Notes: generated by a model from the letters alone, not told the origin. A stretch of DNA of 64,000 bases from Aquificaceae bacterium (GCA_037481935.1 JBBFKQ010000009.1:1-64000), one strand, 5' to 3'. Counted from the stretch's first letter, positions 11,394 to 19,259 are shown. Translations and numbers: made by a program.

Positions 11394-11839
11394 TATCCGC
11401 ACTTTATACCCTTCTCGTTGATAACCTTTGTAAGGGCATCCACAGCGGCCTGGCCTTTCAGAAGGCTGTTGACCTCTTCAGGGTTTGTGGGCTTTATTTT
11501 TGCTATCCATCCAGCACCATAAGGGTCGTCATTGGCAAGTGCGGGGTTGCCCTTGAGGGCCTCATTTACTTCCACCACCTCTCCCGTGAGGGGAGTAGGC
11601 ACTGGTCCAACCCATTTACCACTCTCAATGGTTGCGATGCTCTTGCGTCTTTCTATGACCTTTCCAGCCTTCTTGGGCGTATAGGCCACAAGCCTTCCTG
11701 CCATGGCCGCTGCCACGGAGGTCAGACCCACCGTGTAAGTGCCATCCCCGTTGTCCTTTGCCCAGGTGAAGGCGTTTGCCTCCGGGTCCACGTCATAGAG
11801 AAGGTCCTCAGGTATGTTGCAGCCGTTGACTGTTGCCAT
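11393..11839 (-). CDS. lbpA: sHdr-associated lipoate-binding protein (GcvH-like LbpA)
   Basis: This 148-residue GcvH-fold protein carries a putative lipoyl lysine at K75 in the motif ESGKWVGP. GLTSVAAAMAGRLVAY and TPLTGEVVEVNEAL are the usual lipoyl-domain strands. A true glycine-cleavage H protein would read ESVKAxSD at this position, and no gcvT or gcvP genes are near, so it belongs to the LbpA branch. LbpA is proposed to carry the sulfur substrate for sHdr as a lipoyl adduct. A strong AAGGAGGG ribosome site precedes the ATG. It is one of two paralogues in this operon. Confidence 0.88.
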   Translation of the reverse strand: MATVNGCNIPEDLLYDVDPEANAFTWAKDNGDGTYTVGLTSVAAAMAGRLVAYTPKKAGKVIERRKSIATIESGKWVGPVPTPLTGEVVEVNEALKGNPALANDDPYGAGWIAKIKPTNPEEVNSLLKGQAAVDALTKVINEKGIKCG

Positions 11840-11863
11840 GCTTTACCCTCCTTTATAGAAATT

Positions 11864-12253
11864 TTAAAAGGTTAGCACCTTATCAGCTTCCATTGCCCTG
11901 AGGGCAAACTCGCTGGCTGGAAATACCCCATCCAGCTCCGGTATAAGGTCCTCGGGCTTGTAGCCCAGTGAGTCTATCGCCTGCTTGCAGGAGTAGAACT
12001 TAACCCCCGCCTGCTTGGCATCCTTCATAAAGTCATAAACACTTTTTAGCTTTTTACCGTTTGGAGAAAGGCAGTTGGGTTCGGCCGGAAGTATCCTCTC
12101 TGCAACACCCTTCTTGAGAAGCCTTGTGCCGTCCATGTTGAAAAACACCTCCACCTCCGCCTCGTTGGCGGCCATGAGGGCTGCAATATAAAATGGTGAT
12201 GCACATCTCCAGGGAGTTCTCGGACCGCTTGTCATGAGAATTATTACCTTCAT
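11864..12253 (-). CDS. DsrE-family sulfurtransferase (sHdr operon)
   Basis: This 129-residue cytosolic protein has the DsrE fold pattern MKVIILMTSGPRTP…AALMAANEAEVEVFF. The candidate persulfide-carrying Cys is C89 in GVKFYSCKQAIDSLG, the usual place in DsrE3-type proteins. Additional Cys are at 17 and 61. Its ATG overlaps the stop of the CxxC thioredoxin-like gene. It probably passes sulfane sulfur toward or away from the lipoyl group on LbpA. It differs in sequence from the DsrE encoded upstream of shdrC1, so the two are likely not interchangeable. Confidence 0.85.
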   Translation of the reverse strand: MKVIILMTSGPRTPWRCASPFYIAALMAANEAEVEVFFNMDGTRLLKKGVAERILPAEPNCLSPNGKKLKSVYDFMKDAKQAGVKFYSCKQAIDSLGYKPEDLIPELDGVFPASEFALRAMEADKVLTF

Positions 12254-12510
12254 GCCTCCACAGCCCTCCTGGCTTCAGCCTCCTCAGGGACACCCACAAA
12301 GGCAAGCTTACCATCTATTATGGTGGAGGGGACAGCTCTTACTATGAGCTTTTTTGCCCACATTCTGCCCTCCGGCTGTGCCACATCAAGCACCTCGTAT
12401 TTAAAGCCATACTCTGCCTGAAGCTTCCTCCAGAGGGCATCTGCATCGGGGCACGTGGCACACCACTGTGAAACAAGCAGGATAACATGCTTATCTCTCG
12501 CTGCCATCAT
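12250..12510 (-). CDS. thioredoxin-like protein with WCATC active site (sHdr operon)
   Basis: This 86-residue thioredoxin-fold protein has a CxxC motif (W16-C17-A-T-C20-P) after a hydrophobic strand and the cis-proline segment AVPSTIIDGK. The start at 12510 gives an ATGA overlap with the second lbpA; another ATG follows at once. It is smaller than ordinary thioredoxin and closer to glutaredoxin-like thioredoxins. Sitting between lbpA and dsrE, it may keep the lipoyl dithiol or DsrE persulfide in the right redox state. This role is inferred from position only. Confidence 0.75.
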   Translation of the reverse strand: MMAARDKHVILLVSQWCATCPDADALWRKLQAEYGFKYEVLDVAQPEGRMWAKKLIVRAVPSTIIDGKLAFVGVPEEAEARRAVEA

Positions 12511-12986
12511 GTGCACCTCATACAGATTATATCCCATTCATCAATGTATTTTCTCATTTCTTCTATGGCATCTCTGCCATAGAGGAGGTCTTTTATGTCC
12601 CTATGAAGGTCAAGTGGTTTCATCTTCACAATCCAGCCTTCCCCATAAGGGTCGTAATTTATTATATCGGGCTGCTCCAGCACCTTTTCGTTTCTCTCCA
12701 CCACCTCGCCCTCAACAAGGGCGTTTATAGGACCCGCCCATTTGCCACTTTCAAGGGATGCCACAGGCTTCCCTTTCTGCACCACCTTACCCACATTCTT
12801 TATACGGGCGTGCAGGAGCCTTCCAGCCCTGACCTGACCAACATCCGTAAGGCCCATGGTAACAGTTCCATCTTCGTTCACCTTCAACCAGGTCTGTGTC
12901 TCTATCTCGTAATAAAGGTCAAGGGGAACAACACACCCATTGTATTCCCATTCTCTTTCGCTTTCCAACCCCTGCACCACGCCCAT
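12507..12986 (-). CDS. lbpA: sHdr-associated lipoate-binding protein, second copy (LbpA)
   Basis: This 159-residue GcvH-like protein has the candidate lipoyl lysine K82 in ASLESGKWAGP. An N-terminal extension (MGVVQGLESEREWEYNGC) precedes the domain. The C-terminus ends with two Cys (IICMRCT), which the other paralogue lacks. It directly follows shdrB2, the standard place of lbpA in sHdr loci. The ATG is preceded by AGGAG. The two LbpA proteins differ markedly outside the lipoyl hairpin, suggesting distinct partners. Confidence 0.88.
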   Translation of the reverse strand: MGVVQGLESEREWEYNGCVVPLDLYYEIETQTWLKVNEDGTVTMGLTDVGQVRAGRLLHARIKNVGKVVQKGKPVASLESGKWAGPINALVEGEVVERNEKVLEQPDIINYDPYGEGWIVKMKPLDLHRDIKDLLYGRDAIEEMRKYIDEWDIICMRCT

Positions 12987-12995
12987 GCTCTACTC

Positions 12996-13955
12996 CTATG
13001 CAAGTCCGAGCTTTTTGAGAACAGGGATAGGGTCTGAAAGGTTGTCCTTAAGCTTTACATCACCCACACTGTAGCCAAAGGCAAGCCCGAGGAGCTGCGT
13101 AAAGTATGCGGCAGGCACATCCACATCCGGCACACCCTTCATCATGAGCCTGTGGCGATACATCTCAAGTGATGCATGACATAGAGGACATTCTGTGGCT
13201 ATTATGTCCGCACCGTTGCGTTTTGCGGTCTGTAGTATCATCATCACGAACTTCTCTGAGACCAATTCATCAGAGAGGGAGTGAGGTCCTCCACAGCACT
13301 GCGTGTGCATGGGCTCAAACTCTACGCTTGTGGCACCTGCGGCTTCGAGAAGGGCATTCATGTAATATGGATGTTCGTCGTCATCTGCCGTCTCCCTTTT
13401 CCTTGGTCTTGCCTCCTCATCCTGACCGCCTGCGTGGGCATAGGTTCTTGCGTAGAAGTGAGGCCTTGTGTAGAGACATCCGTAGTAGTTGGCAACCTTA
13501 AGGCCCCTGAGGGGCTTTCTTGTCCTCTCCTTCACCTTCTGTGGCCCCGCTTCGTGGTAGAACCACTCCAGTATGTGGTAGGTCTGGGGTATCTGGTCAA
13601 GGGGGTCCACACCACCCTCTCTCAGAAGGGCATTGACCCTGTCATAGACAGCTCTATCCGTTTCAAGAAAGTATTCTGCCCTCTGAAGGGAAAAGGAGCA
13701 TCCGTTGCAGGGAGCCACTATTACATTGTGGCCCTGTCTTCTTGCAAGAGACATGTTTCTGGCATTCAGGAGCATGGTGCCCATAAAGGTCACGTTCTTG
13801 GACTCCATGGCACCACAGCAGTTGTAGTCTTCAAGGTAGTCAAGCTCAAGGCCGAGCTCCTTTGCCACTATTCTTGTAGATACATCATAAGACCTTGCTG
13901 CACCTTCAAGGGAACAGCCAGGATAGTATGCAACTCTTTTACCTATCACACCCAT
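12996..13955 (-). CDS. shdrB2: sHdrB2, heterodisulfide-reductase subunit B-like
   Basis: This 319-residue subunit has two CCG domains. NCCGAMES with APCNGC forms the first and QCCGGPHS with TECPLC the second, matching the cysteine pattern that binds noncubane [4Fe-4S] clusters in HdrB. The ATG at 13955 (MGVIGKRVAYYPGCS) is chosen: TAAGGAGG lies just upstream and the TAA is the shdrC2 stop. An upstream in-frame extension runs over shdrC2 and is rejected. It is presumed to act in the cytosolic sHdr complex that oxidises lipoate-bound sulfur. Confidence 0.92.
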   Translation of the reverse strand: MGVIGKRVAYYPGCSLEGAARSYDVSTRIVAKELGLELDYLEDYNCCGAMESKNVTFMGTMLLNARNMSLARRQGHNVIVAPCNGCSFSLQRAEYFLETDRAVYDRVNALLREGGVDPLDQIPQTYHILEWFYHEAGPQKVKERTRKPLRGLKVANYYGCLYTRPHFYARTYAHAGGQDEEARPRKRETADDDEHPYYMNALLEAAGATSVEFEPMHTQCCGGPHSLSDELVSEKFVMMILQTAKRNGADIIATECPLCHASLEMYRHRLMMKGVPDVDVPAAYFTQLLGLAFGYSVGDVKLKDNLSDPIPVLKKLGLA

Positions 13956-13966
13956 GTTAAACCTCC

Positions 13967-14725
13967 TTAGTGTAATGCACCTTCTTCCTGCATCACTTTG
14001 CGCAGGACCTGCTTGAACTTGCTCCAGTTCTTTGTTCTTGGATGGAAGAGCATGTGCTTGGCGTTCAGGACCAGGAAGCCTATGTTCATGGATTTGAGGG
14101 GCTTTACAGTTAACTGCTTTAGCCACTCTGGAGTTTCACCTATGAAGGGTATGGGCTTTTTGAGTATGGGGTCTTTGAAAACCCTGTATCCCTGCTTTTC
14201 TATCCATCCAAAGAGCAACTCTCCATCCTCTATCCTTCCATATTCAAGAACGGACTCGGTGAAGAACTTGTCAAACTTCTTGGAGGGATATTCCTCCACA
14301 AGCCCCTTCTTCGCCATCGCTCTGAGTATTGCCTTGAGCACCTCCTCAACGAGCACACCCTTTGGACATCTGTGCGTGCATTTGTGGCAGGAGACACACC
14401 TCCACATAACATCCGCACGCTTCTGAAGCTCATCTATCATACCCAGCCTTGCAAGGTATATGAAGTGTCTTGGATTGTATCTCTCATCCCAGTAGTTGTG
14501 GACGGGGCAAGAGGCAGTGCAGTAGGAGCACTGGTAGCACTGGGTTATGGTTTTGCCATCGGGAGAATTCATAACATCCTTGGCAAAGTCAAGGTCATAA
14601 TCGTTTATCACCCTGGGGAGGATTATCAGGTTCCAGTCCCCAGAGACATCAACGCCGTCAATAACAAGCCTTTCTTTCCTCAAAATTCTCTCCGGCTCTA
14701 CAAGGCTACGCTCGTGTATTGCCAT
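13967..14725 (-). CDS. shdrC2: sHdrC2, heterodisulfide-reductase subunit C-like iron-sulfur protein
   Basis: This 252-residue protein carries two classical [4Fe-4S] motifs: C63xxC66xxC69xxxC73P (CYQCSYCTASCPV) and C110xxC113xxC116xxxC120P (CVSCHKCTHRCPKG). This matches HdrC, which passes electrons between the flavin subunit and HdrB. The gene order A-Hyp-C2-B2 is the conserved sHdr order. Its stop codon lies within the ribosome site of shdrB2, so the two are tightly coupled. The C-terminal half has no recognised motif. Confidence 0.92.
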   Translation of the reverse strand: MAIHERSLVEPERILRKERLVIDGVDVSGDWNLIILPRVINDYDLDFAKDVMNSPDGKTITQCYQCSYCTASCPVHNYWDERYNPRHFIYLARLGMIDELQKRADVMWRCVSCHKCTHRCPKGVLVEEVLKAILRAMAKKGLVEEYPSKKFDKFFTESVLEYGRIEDGELLFGWIEKQGYRVFKDPILKKPIPFIGETPEWLKQLTVKPLKSMNIGFLVLNAKHMLFHPRTKNWSKFKQVLRKVMQEEGALH

Positions 14726-14727
14726 GG

Positions 14728-15462
14728 TTATACCTCCAGAAGGTCTTCATTTCTTATAACACCAAGCAGTCTTCTTGCCATAACCCCGGCAGGGGGGAAG
14801 AAGCCCTTGGCACTGTGCATGGTGGACAGGGTCATGTAGTCCACATAGGTGGCGTATATCATGGCAAGGAATATGTCCACAAAGAGATACCCCTTTACCT
14901 TTATACCAAAGTCCAGAAGCTTTTCCTGAACCTGCTTGTATATGAGCTCAAACTCCTCGTAAGTTTCCCCATACATGCTCCTCTTTGGGGGCTCTTCCTT
15001 TAGAAAGACCACCGCACCACTCTCGCTCTCTGGGTCCCATATCCAGCTTGTCCACAGCACATACTGCTCAGGAAAGGTAAAGTGAAGTATCTCACTGGCT
15101 ATATCCCTTGCAGACTTCCTGTCCACACCCCTTATCTCTTTTACAAACTTCTCCACCCTCTCTTCCCAGCTCTGAGCCTTTCCGTAGAGGAGGTCGCTTA
15201 TGGCTCTTTTGAGCCTGTCAATGCCCGTTTCTTGGATTATCTTCTGCCTTTTTCTTCTTGCGGGGAATATCTTTTCCAGAATTAGGTCAATGTCCTCCTC
15301 TGTAAGGGATGGGAGCCTCTCCTTGCTGAAAGCCTGCTGGAAGAGGAGGGATTTGGCGAGGAGGTCCTTGTAAAATTCCTGAACGAAGTCCTCGCCTTCT
15401 CCCAGTATCTTTATCAGGTAGTCCCTGACAAGAAAGTCATCAAGAATGACAGGCTTCTTCAT
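14728..15462 (-). CDS. conserved sHdr-locus protein of unknown function (Hyp)
   Basis: This 244-residue, mostly helical, Lys/Glu-rich protein has no cysteine clusters or recognisable catalytic motif. Aromatic, conserved-looking stretches include QYVLWTSWIWDPESESGAV and AMIYATYVDYMTL. It lies between shdrA and shdrC2, exactly where the unnamed 'Hyp' gene of sHdr loci is always found. It overlaps the shdrA stop as ATGA. It is probably a structural or assembly component; no biochemical role can be read from the sequence. Confidence 0.8.
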   Translation of the reverse strand: MKKPVILDDFLVRDYLIKILGEGEDFVQEFYKDLLAKSLLFQQAFSKERLPSLTEEDIDLILEKIFPARRKRQKIIQETGIDRLKRAISDLLYGKAQSWEERVEKFVKEIRGVDRKSARDIASEILHFTFPEQYVLWTSWIWDPESESGAVVFLKEEPPKRSMYGETYEEFELIYKQVQEKLLDFGIKVKGYLFVDIFLAMIYATYVDYMTLSTMHSAKGFFPPAGVMARRLLGVIRNEDLLEV

Positions 15463-16517
15463 ACCATCACCTTTGCACCCAGGAATGCTGCCGCCTCCGC
15501 AGCTGCTGCCTCACCTTCGGAGAAGGAAGACTCTATGTCTATGGGACCCTTACAGGCACCTGCTATGAAAATGCCTGGCTTGTTGGATATGATGTTGGAG
15601 CCAGACTCTTCAGAGGGTATGAGGAACTGGCTATCAGGGTCCTGGGCAAGCCCCAGAATCTTGGCGACCTTCTTGGTTCCGGGGGATGGCTCCATTCCAA
15701 GCACAAGCACCACAAGGTCCATGGGAACCTCTGCAGGTCTCTGAACTATGGTGTCCTCATGCTTTACCCTGAGCCTTCCGTCTGCAGGGCTGTATGTGAT
15801 TTCCGCAATCCTTCCCCTCACATACCTGACACCAAACTGCTCCTGAGGAGCCCAGTAGAAGGGGTATTCCCATGTGCCGTAGGTTCTCACGTCCATGTAA
15901 TAACAGAAAACGTCCACATCAGGGTAGTGCTCCCTTATTTCCATACCCTGAAGACCAGACAGTGCACAACCATACCTGCAGCAGTGAACGTTGGTCACAC
16001 CCAGCTGTCTGTCCCTTGAGCCCACACAGAAAACAAAAGCAACCCTTCTTGGAAGCTGTCCGTTGGAGGGTCTGTAGAGCTTGCCTTCCTGAGAGAACAT
16101 CCTTTCAAGCTCAAGGTTCGTTATAACATCTGGATACAGCCCGTAGCCGAGCTCACCTTTCCTTCTTGGGTCAAAGTGCTCAAAGCCGGTGGCAACCACT
16201 ATGGCACCCACCTCATGCTTTTCTCCGTTGGAGAGGGTCACCCTGTATTCTCCGGGCTCGCCTTCGCAGGCGGTCAGCTCCGTGTTGAGAAGAACCTTCA
16301 CATTGGGGTTTTGCTCCACATCCTTTATGTAAGGACCTATCACCTGGGAGGGTTTTAGCTTTCTGGGGATTAAGGTGTGGTAGTGGTTTTTGATAGGATT
16401 CCCACCCAGCTGACTGTCCTTTTCCACCAAGATAGTGGATACTCCGAGCCTTCCCAGAGTTCTGGCCGCCGCGAGTCCTGCAGGACCACCTCCAACTACC
16501 AGCACGCTCTTAGCCAT
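15459..16517 (-). CDS. shdrA: sHdrA, flavin subunit of the sulfur-oxidising Hdr-like complex
   Basis: This 352-residue protein has the FAD-binding GGGPAG motif at residues 9-14 and a second dinucleotide-binding motif around IVVATGFEHFDP. A Cys set VFCVGSRD…HCCRYGC is in the place of the HdrA iron-sulfur site. It lacks the extra ferredoxin domains of methanogen HdrA and has the short form typical of sHdr. A strong AAAGGAGG ribosome site precedes the ATG. It probably accepts electrons from lipoyl-bound sulfur oxidation; the final acceptor is not evident. Confidence 0.92.
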   Translation of the reverse strand: MAKSVLVVGGGPAGLAAARTLGRLGVSTILVEKDSQLGGNPIKNHYHTLIPRKLKPSQVIGPYIKDVEQNPNVKVLLNTELTACEGEPGEYRVTLSNGEKHEVGAIVVATGFEHFDPRRKGELGYGLYPDVITNLELERMFSQEGKLYRPSNGQLPRRVAFVFCVGSRDRQLGVTNVHCCRYGCALSGLQGMEIREHYPDVDVFCYYMDVRTYGTWEYPFYWAPQEQFGVRYVRGRIAEITYSPADGRLRVKHEDTIVQRPAEVPMDLVVLVLGMEPSPGTKKVAKILGLAQDPDSQFLIPSEESGSNIISNKPGIFIAGACKGPIDIESSFSEGEAAAAEAAAFLGAKVMV

Positions 16518-16542
16518 GTTAAACCTCCTTTAGTTGTTCTTA

Positions 16543-16559
16543 TGGGGGCAGAGCCCCCA
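16543..16559 (-). other. intercistronic hairpin between shdrB1 and shdrA
   Basis: TGGGGGC (16543-16549) pairs with GCCCCCA (16553-16559) around a three-base loop, in the 50-bp gap. No T-run follows on the transcribed strand, so it is more likely an RNA stabiliser or processing block than a terminator. Confidence 0.55.
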
Positions 16560-16567
16560 GAGAAAGC

Positions 16568-17920
16568 TTAGGACTTGAAAAGTGGCATGTTTGCAGTTGC
16601 AGAAGCCTTTGGCTTACCTGTGGAAGTCCTGCTGTAAGGCTCATAAAGGTCGTATTCCTTGAAGAATTCCATGAGCTCGTCGTATTTACCGGCCTTTTCC
16701 AGGTCTGCTATGTATTTGACGGTGTCTTCCCACTCTTTCCTGAGCTCTCTCCAGTTGGTTATTCCCATTTTCTCAAGGAGTCTCTCGTAATCGGAGCAGT
16801 TCCAGTATAGCTGGACTATCTTGAAGGGATGTGCACCGCAGGCGAGGGCTGCAAACATAACGTCAGACATGACTGCCACAGGGTGATACATGCCATGGGC
16901 CTTTCCTATCCACTGGTTCTTCTCAAAGGTGGTGGTGCAACCCGTGTCATGGGTCACTATGAGGTCTGCCTTTATCTCCTCTGCGATAACTTTGAGCTTC
17001 CTCTGTATGGCAAAGGACCTGGTAAACTCCCTCTCGGTCAGTATGTGCCTGAAGCCAAAGCCACAGCAGTCATACCATGTGGAATAGTCCACCACCTGCG
17101 CACCAAGGGCTTTGACAACCGCCGCAGATGCTGCAGGCCTCTGTCCGTTGTAAACCTCCGGGTCATAGGGGTAGTCGTCAGCAATCATCTTGTAGGTGTG
17201 GCAGGCGTTGTGGATGGCAACCCTTACGTTGGAAACATCTATGCCCTTTGGCTTACCCTCCTTCTGGTAGAGGTCTGCAATCTTGTATCTCATGGCGTGA
17301 ACCCATTCGGAGTAGTGGACCACCTCCTGGGGTATAACTATTCTCCCATCCTCTGTGAGCCTTCCGAGCTTTTTCAGGATTGGCTTTACGGCGTCTCTGA
17401 GCTCCTTGTTCATTATAAGCTGTTCTCTCGTTTCCTTGTATGAACCAAAAGAGGTTCCGCAATGAATGAGGGGATAGTATCCGGTCTTCCATGCCTGGTG
17501 CATATTTCTGAGCCATACCGCCGCAAGGGCAACAGGGTTGGAAGTGCCAGAGCCGTGATAGTTCCATGCGGTGCATGAGGTCTGGTGAGGTTCATTCAGG
17601 TAGTCAAGTCCGAACTTGTTCATGAACCAAAAAACAGAGGCAGGATATCCGGGTATGTTTCCGCACTGACCACAGGACTTGTGATGCCAGAGCTTATTGG
17701 TAGGGATGGTTTTTATCCTTCCTGTCCTTGTGAAGACCTCTATGGGCTGGTGCTCTTCGGTTATCCTGTGTATGAGTATTTCGCCCTTTGCCTCAAGCTC
17801 TTCCATCATCTCAAAGATGTGGTCGTAGTGGGCGCTGTATTCTTTGAGTGGGAAGGGGGGCTGTTCTGGATATCTCAGAAGACCTCCCGGGCTGTTATGT
17901 CCAAAGCCATGTTTTGCCAT
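16568..17920 (-). CDS. shdrB1: sHdrB1, heterodisulfide-reductase subunit B-like
   Basis: This 450-residue subunit is longer than sHdrB2. The second cysteine domain is recognisable (NACHTYK, DCCGFGFRH, HDTGCTTT). The first is degenerate: SCGQCGNIPGYP and HQTSCTAWNYH occur without a CCG core, as known for the B1 subunit of sHdr complexes. A C-terminal helical extension of ~60 residues is rich in Glu and Lys. The ribosome site TAAGGAGG is strong. It lies between shdrC1 and shdrA in the canonical order and probably forms the second catalytic arm of the complex. Confidence 0.92.
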   Translation of the reverse strand: MAKHGFGHNSPGGLLRYPEQPPFPLKEYSAHYDHIFEMMEELEAKGEILIHRITEEHQPIEVFTRTGRIKTIPTNKLWHHKSCGQCGNIPGYPASVFWFMNKFGLDYLNEPHQTSCTAWNYHGSGTSNPVALAAVWLRNMHQAWKTGYYPLIHCGTSFGSYKETREQLIMNKELRDAVKPILKKLGRLTEDGRIVIPQEVVHYSEWVHAMRYKIADLYQKEGKPKGIDVSNVRVAIHNACHTYKMIADDYPYDPEVYNGQRPAASAAVVKALGAQVVDYSTWYDCCGFGFRHILTEREFTRSFAIQRKLKVIAEEIKADLIVTHDTGCTTTFEKNQWIGKAHGMYHPVAVMSDVMFAALACGAHPFKIVQLYWNCSDYERLLEKMGITNWRELRKEWEDTVKYIADLEKAGKYDELMEFFKEYDLYEPYSRTSTGKPKASATANMPLFKS

Positions 17921-17944
17921 GATTACACCTCCTTAGGTTTTTTC

Positions 17945-17958
17945 GGGGCATCAACCCC
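17945..17958 (-). other. short intercistronic hairpin between shdrC1 and shdrB1
   Basis: CGGGG-catcaa-CCCC gives a four-base GC stem (17945-17948 with 17955-17958) inside the 48-bp gap. It is weak, but similar in place to the stronger hairpin before shdrA. Confidence 0.3.
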
Positions 17959-17968
17959 TTTGATTAGC

Positions 17969-18697
17969 TTACTCTTCTTCCTCATAAAGCTCCTCATACC
18001 TTTCCTCGTTTTCCTCCACAATGTCCATTATGACGTTGTAGAGGTTGGGGTCGAGCTTTTCCAGCATTTCAAATATACCCGTCTCTCTCCATATGGTATA
18101 CATCTCCACTGCCGTCTCAAGGGATACTTCCCATGCGGTCTTTACAGACTTACCCACATCAAAGGGTATGGCAAGCCTTTTGGCTCTGAGGTTTTCCATG
18201 TTGTCTGCCATCTTTGGACCCCAGTCGGGGAAGAAGTCGGGCTGGAGCATGTCTGCAGAGAGCTGGTTTCCTGTGGTCATGACTTTGAGAAGCACCCTTC
18301 CGTAGGGCTTGAGGAGGTCTTTGGTTGCCTCAAAAGCGTTACGCACCGCCACTTCTCTCATTATTGCTACAAGACCACCTGGGTTGTTCACAAAGGGGCA
18401 CCTTATCCAGCAGGTAAAGCACTGAGAGCATGCCCAGATGTATTCGTGCATCATATCATACAGGACTTCCACATCCTCTTCCAGAAACCTCTGCACTATT
18501 TCTCTGGGAGAGTAATCAAAGAACCTGTTGGAAGGACAGGATGCGGTGCATACGCCACAGTTAAGACAGCCAAAGATGTATTCCTTAAAACGAAAGTCAG
18601 ACTTTACCTCCTCCACTATACGGACCTTTTCCTCCCAAGGCACTGCCTTGGTTTTCTCCGATATGGGGAGGTTATATCCATAAATATGTCCATCCAT
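17969..18697 (-). CDS. shdrC1: sHdrC1, heterodisulfide-reductase subunit C-like iron-sulfur protein
   Basis: This 242-residue protein has two [4Fe-4S] motifs: C44xxC47xxC50xxxC54P (CLNCGVCTASCPS) and C90xxC93xxC96xxxC100P (CSQCFTCWIRCPF). It ends in a very acidic tail (EENEERYEELYEEEE). It starts the shdrC1-B1-A-Hyp-C2-B2 block with a strong AAGGAGG ribosome site. Its role is electron relay within the sHdr complex. The 134-bp gap upstream may hold an internal promoter. Confidence 0.92.
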   Translation of the reverse strand: MDGHIYGYNLPISEKTKAVPWEEKVRIVEEVKSDFRFKEYIFGCLNCGVCTASCPSNRFFDYSPREIVQRFLEEDVEVLYDMMHEYIWACSQCFTCWIRCPFVNNPGGLVAIMREVAVRNAFEATKDLLKPYGRVLLKVMTTGNQLSADMLQPDFFPDWGPKMADNMENLRAKRLAIPFDVGKSVKTAWEVSLETAVEMYTIWRETGIFEMLEKLDPNLYNVIMDIVEENEERYEELYEEEE

Positions 18698-18831
18698 GGT
18701 AAACCTCCTTAAGGTTTCTTCCTTCTATAAAGGTATTATGCACATGATAAAAGTCAATTAAATTTTGCTTATGTATATATAAGGATAAACTTATGAGTGC
18801 ATACTCAAAAAAGGGGGAGGTGGAAACAGAA
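18698..18831 (-). promoter_or_regulatory. intergenic region before shdrC1, possible internal promoter
   Basis: This AT-rich 134-bp spacer contains a TTGACT box (18757-18752 on the minus strand) and downstream -10-like hexamers CATAAT (18740-18735) and TATAGA (18729-18724), none at ideal spacing. No T-rich terminator hairpin for the upstream dsrE gene is visible. Read-through from tusA is therefore likely, with a possible second start here. Confidence 0.35.
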
Positions 18832-19248
18832 TTAAAGGGTGAGAACTGCATACTCGCCGCTCATGAGCTTGTCAAGAAAGGCTGCACCACCTATTATGCC
18901 ATCGCAGAGTTCCGGGTTCACATCTTCTTTTTTGTATATTTCCGTCAGGTCAAGGGATGGCACGCAAAGGTATATCTTCACACCAGCATCCTTTGCCATC
19001 TTTATGAAGTCATAGATGGTCTGTTCCACCCCTGGACGAACCTTTACCTTTTTGGCATTGTCTCTCATAAGCAGAAAGCCAGCTTCTGAGGTTATAACCA
19101 TCTCAACCTCGTAGTCCATGGTGGTGGCGGCGGTGGCAAGGAAGAAGGGAGCACCCGCCTGTGGGTTTATAAGCTCGCCGGTGGTCGGCTCTGCCCTTTC
19201 AAAGAAGGGCACCGTCAGGATGTAGAAGAGCACTTTCTCGTATGCCAT
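18832..19248 (-). CDS. DsrE-family sulfurtransferase
   Basis: This 138-residue DsrE-fold protein (MAYEKVLFYILTVPFF…FFLATAATTMDYEVEMV) has a candidate sulfur-carrying Cys95 in GVKIYLCVPSLDL. A second Cys lies near residue 114. It is encoded between a DsrE2-like gene and shdrC1 on the same strand with an 11-bp gap upstream. It probably relays sulfane sulfur from TusA or DsrE2 into the sHdr pathway. The chain from TusA to DsrE proteins is established in sulfur oxidisers; the specific partner here is inferred. Confidence 0.83.
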   Translation of the reverse strand: MAYEKVLFYILTVPFFERAEPTTGELINPQAGAPFFLATAATTMDYEVEMVITSEAGFLLMRDNAKKVKVRPGVEQTIYDFIKMAKDAGVKIYLCVPSLDLTEIYKKEDVNPELCDGIIGGAAFLDKLMSGEYAVLTL

Positions 19249-19259
19249 ATCTATCCTCC

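Noticed and set aside
11393-12986. The two GcvH-like proteins as glycine cleavage H proteins
   Set aside because: The lysine context is ESGKW rather than ESVKA, no gcvT or gcvP is near, and the sHdr setting fits LbpA.
13956-14126. 57-residue N-terminal extension of shdrB2
   Set aside because: It runs over shdrC2. The ATG at 13955 has a perfect ribosome site and the family start.
12996-18697. Methanogen-type heterodisulfide reductase
   Set aside because: HdrA lacks the extra ferredoxin domains, B and C are duplicated, and lbpA, dsrE and tusA are adjacent. This is the sulfur-oxidising form.
17585-18712. 375-codon open frame on the plus strand opposite shdrB1/shdrC1
   Set aside because: It is the shadow of two intact iron-sulfur subunit genes. 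Its product has no family-like motif and no ribosome site.
18815-18835. T-rich stretch after dsrE as a terminator
   Set aside because: On the transcribed strand the T-run comes before the small GAGT/ACTC stem, so the order is wrong for a rho-independent terminator.
18793-19089. Plus-strand open frame starting in the shdrC1/dsrE gap
   Set aside because: Most of it is antisense to dsrE, no family motif is present, and the predicted protein is atypical in composition.
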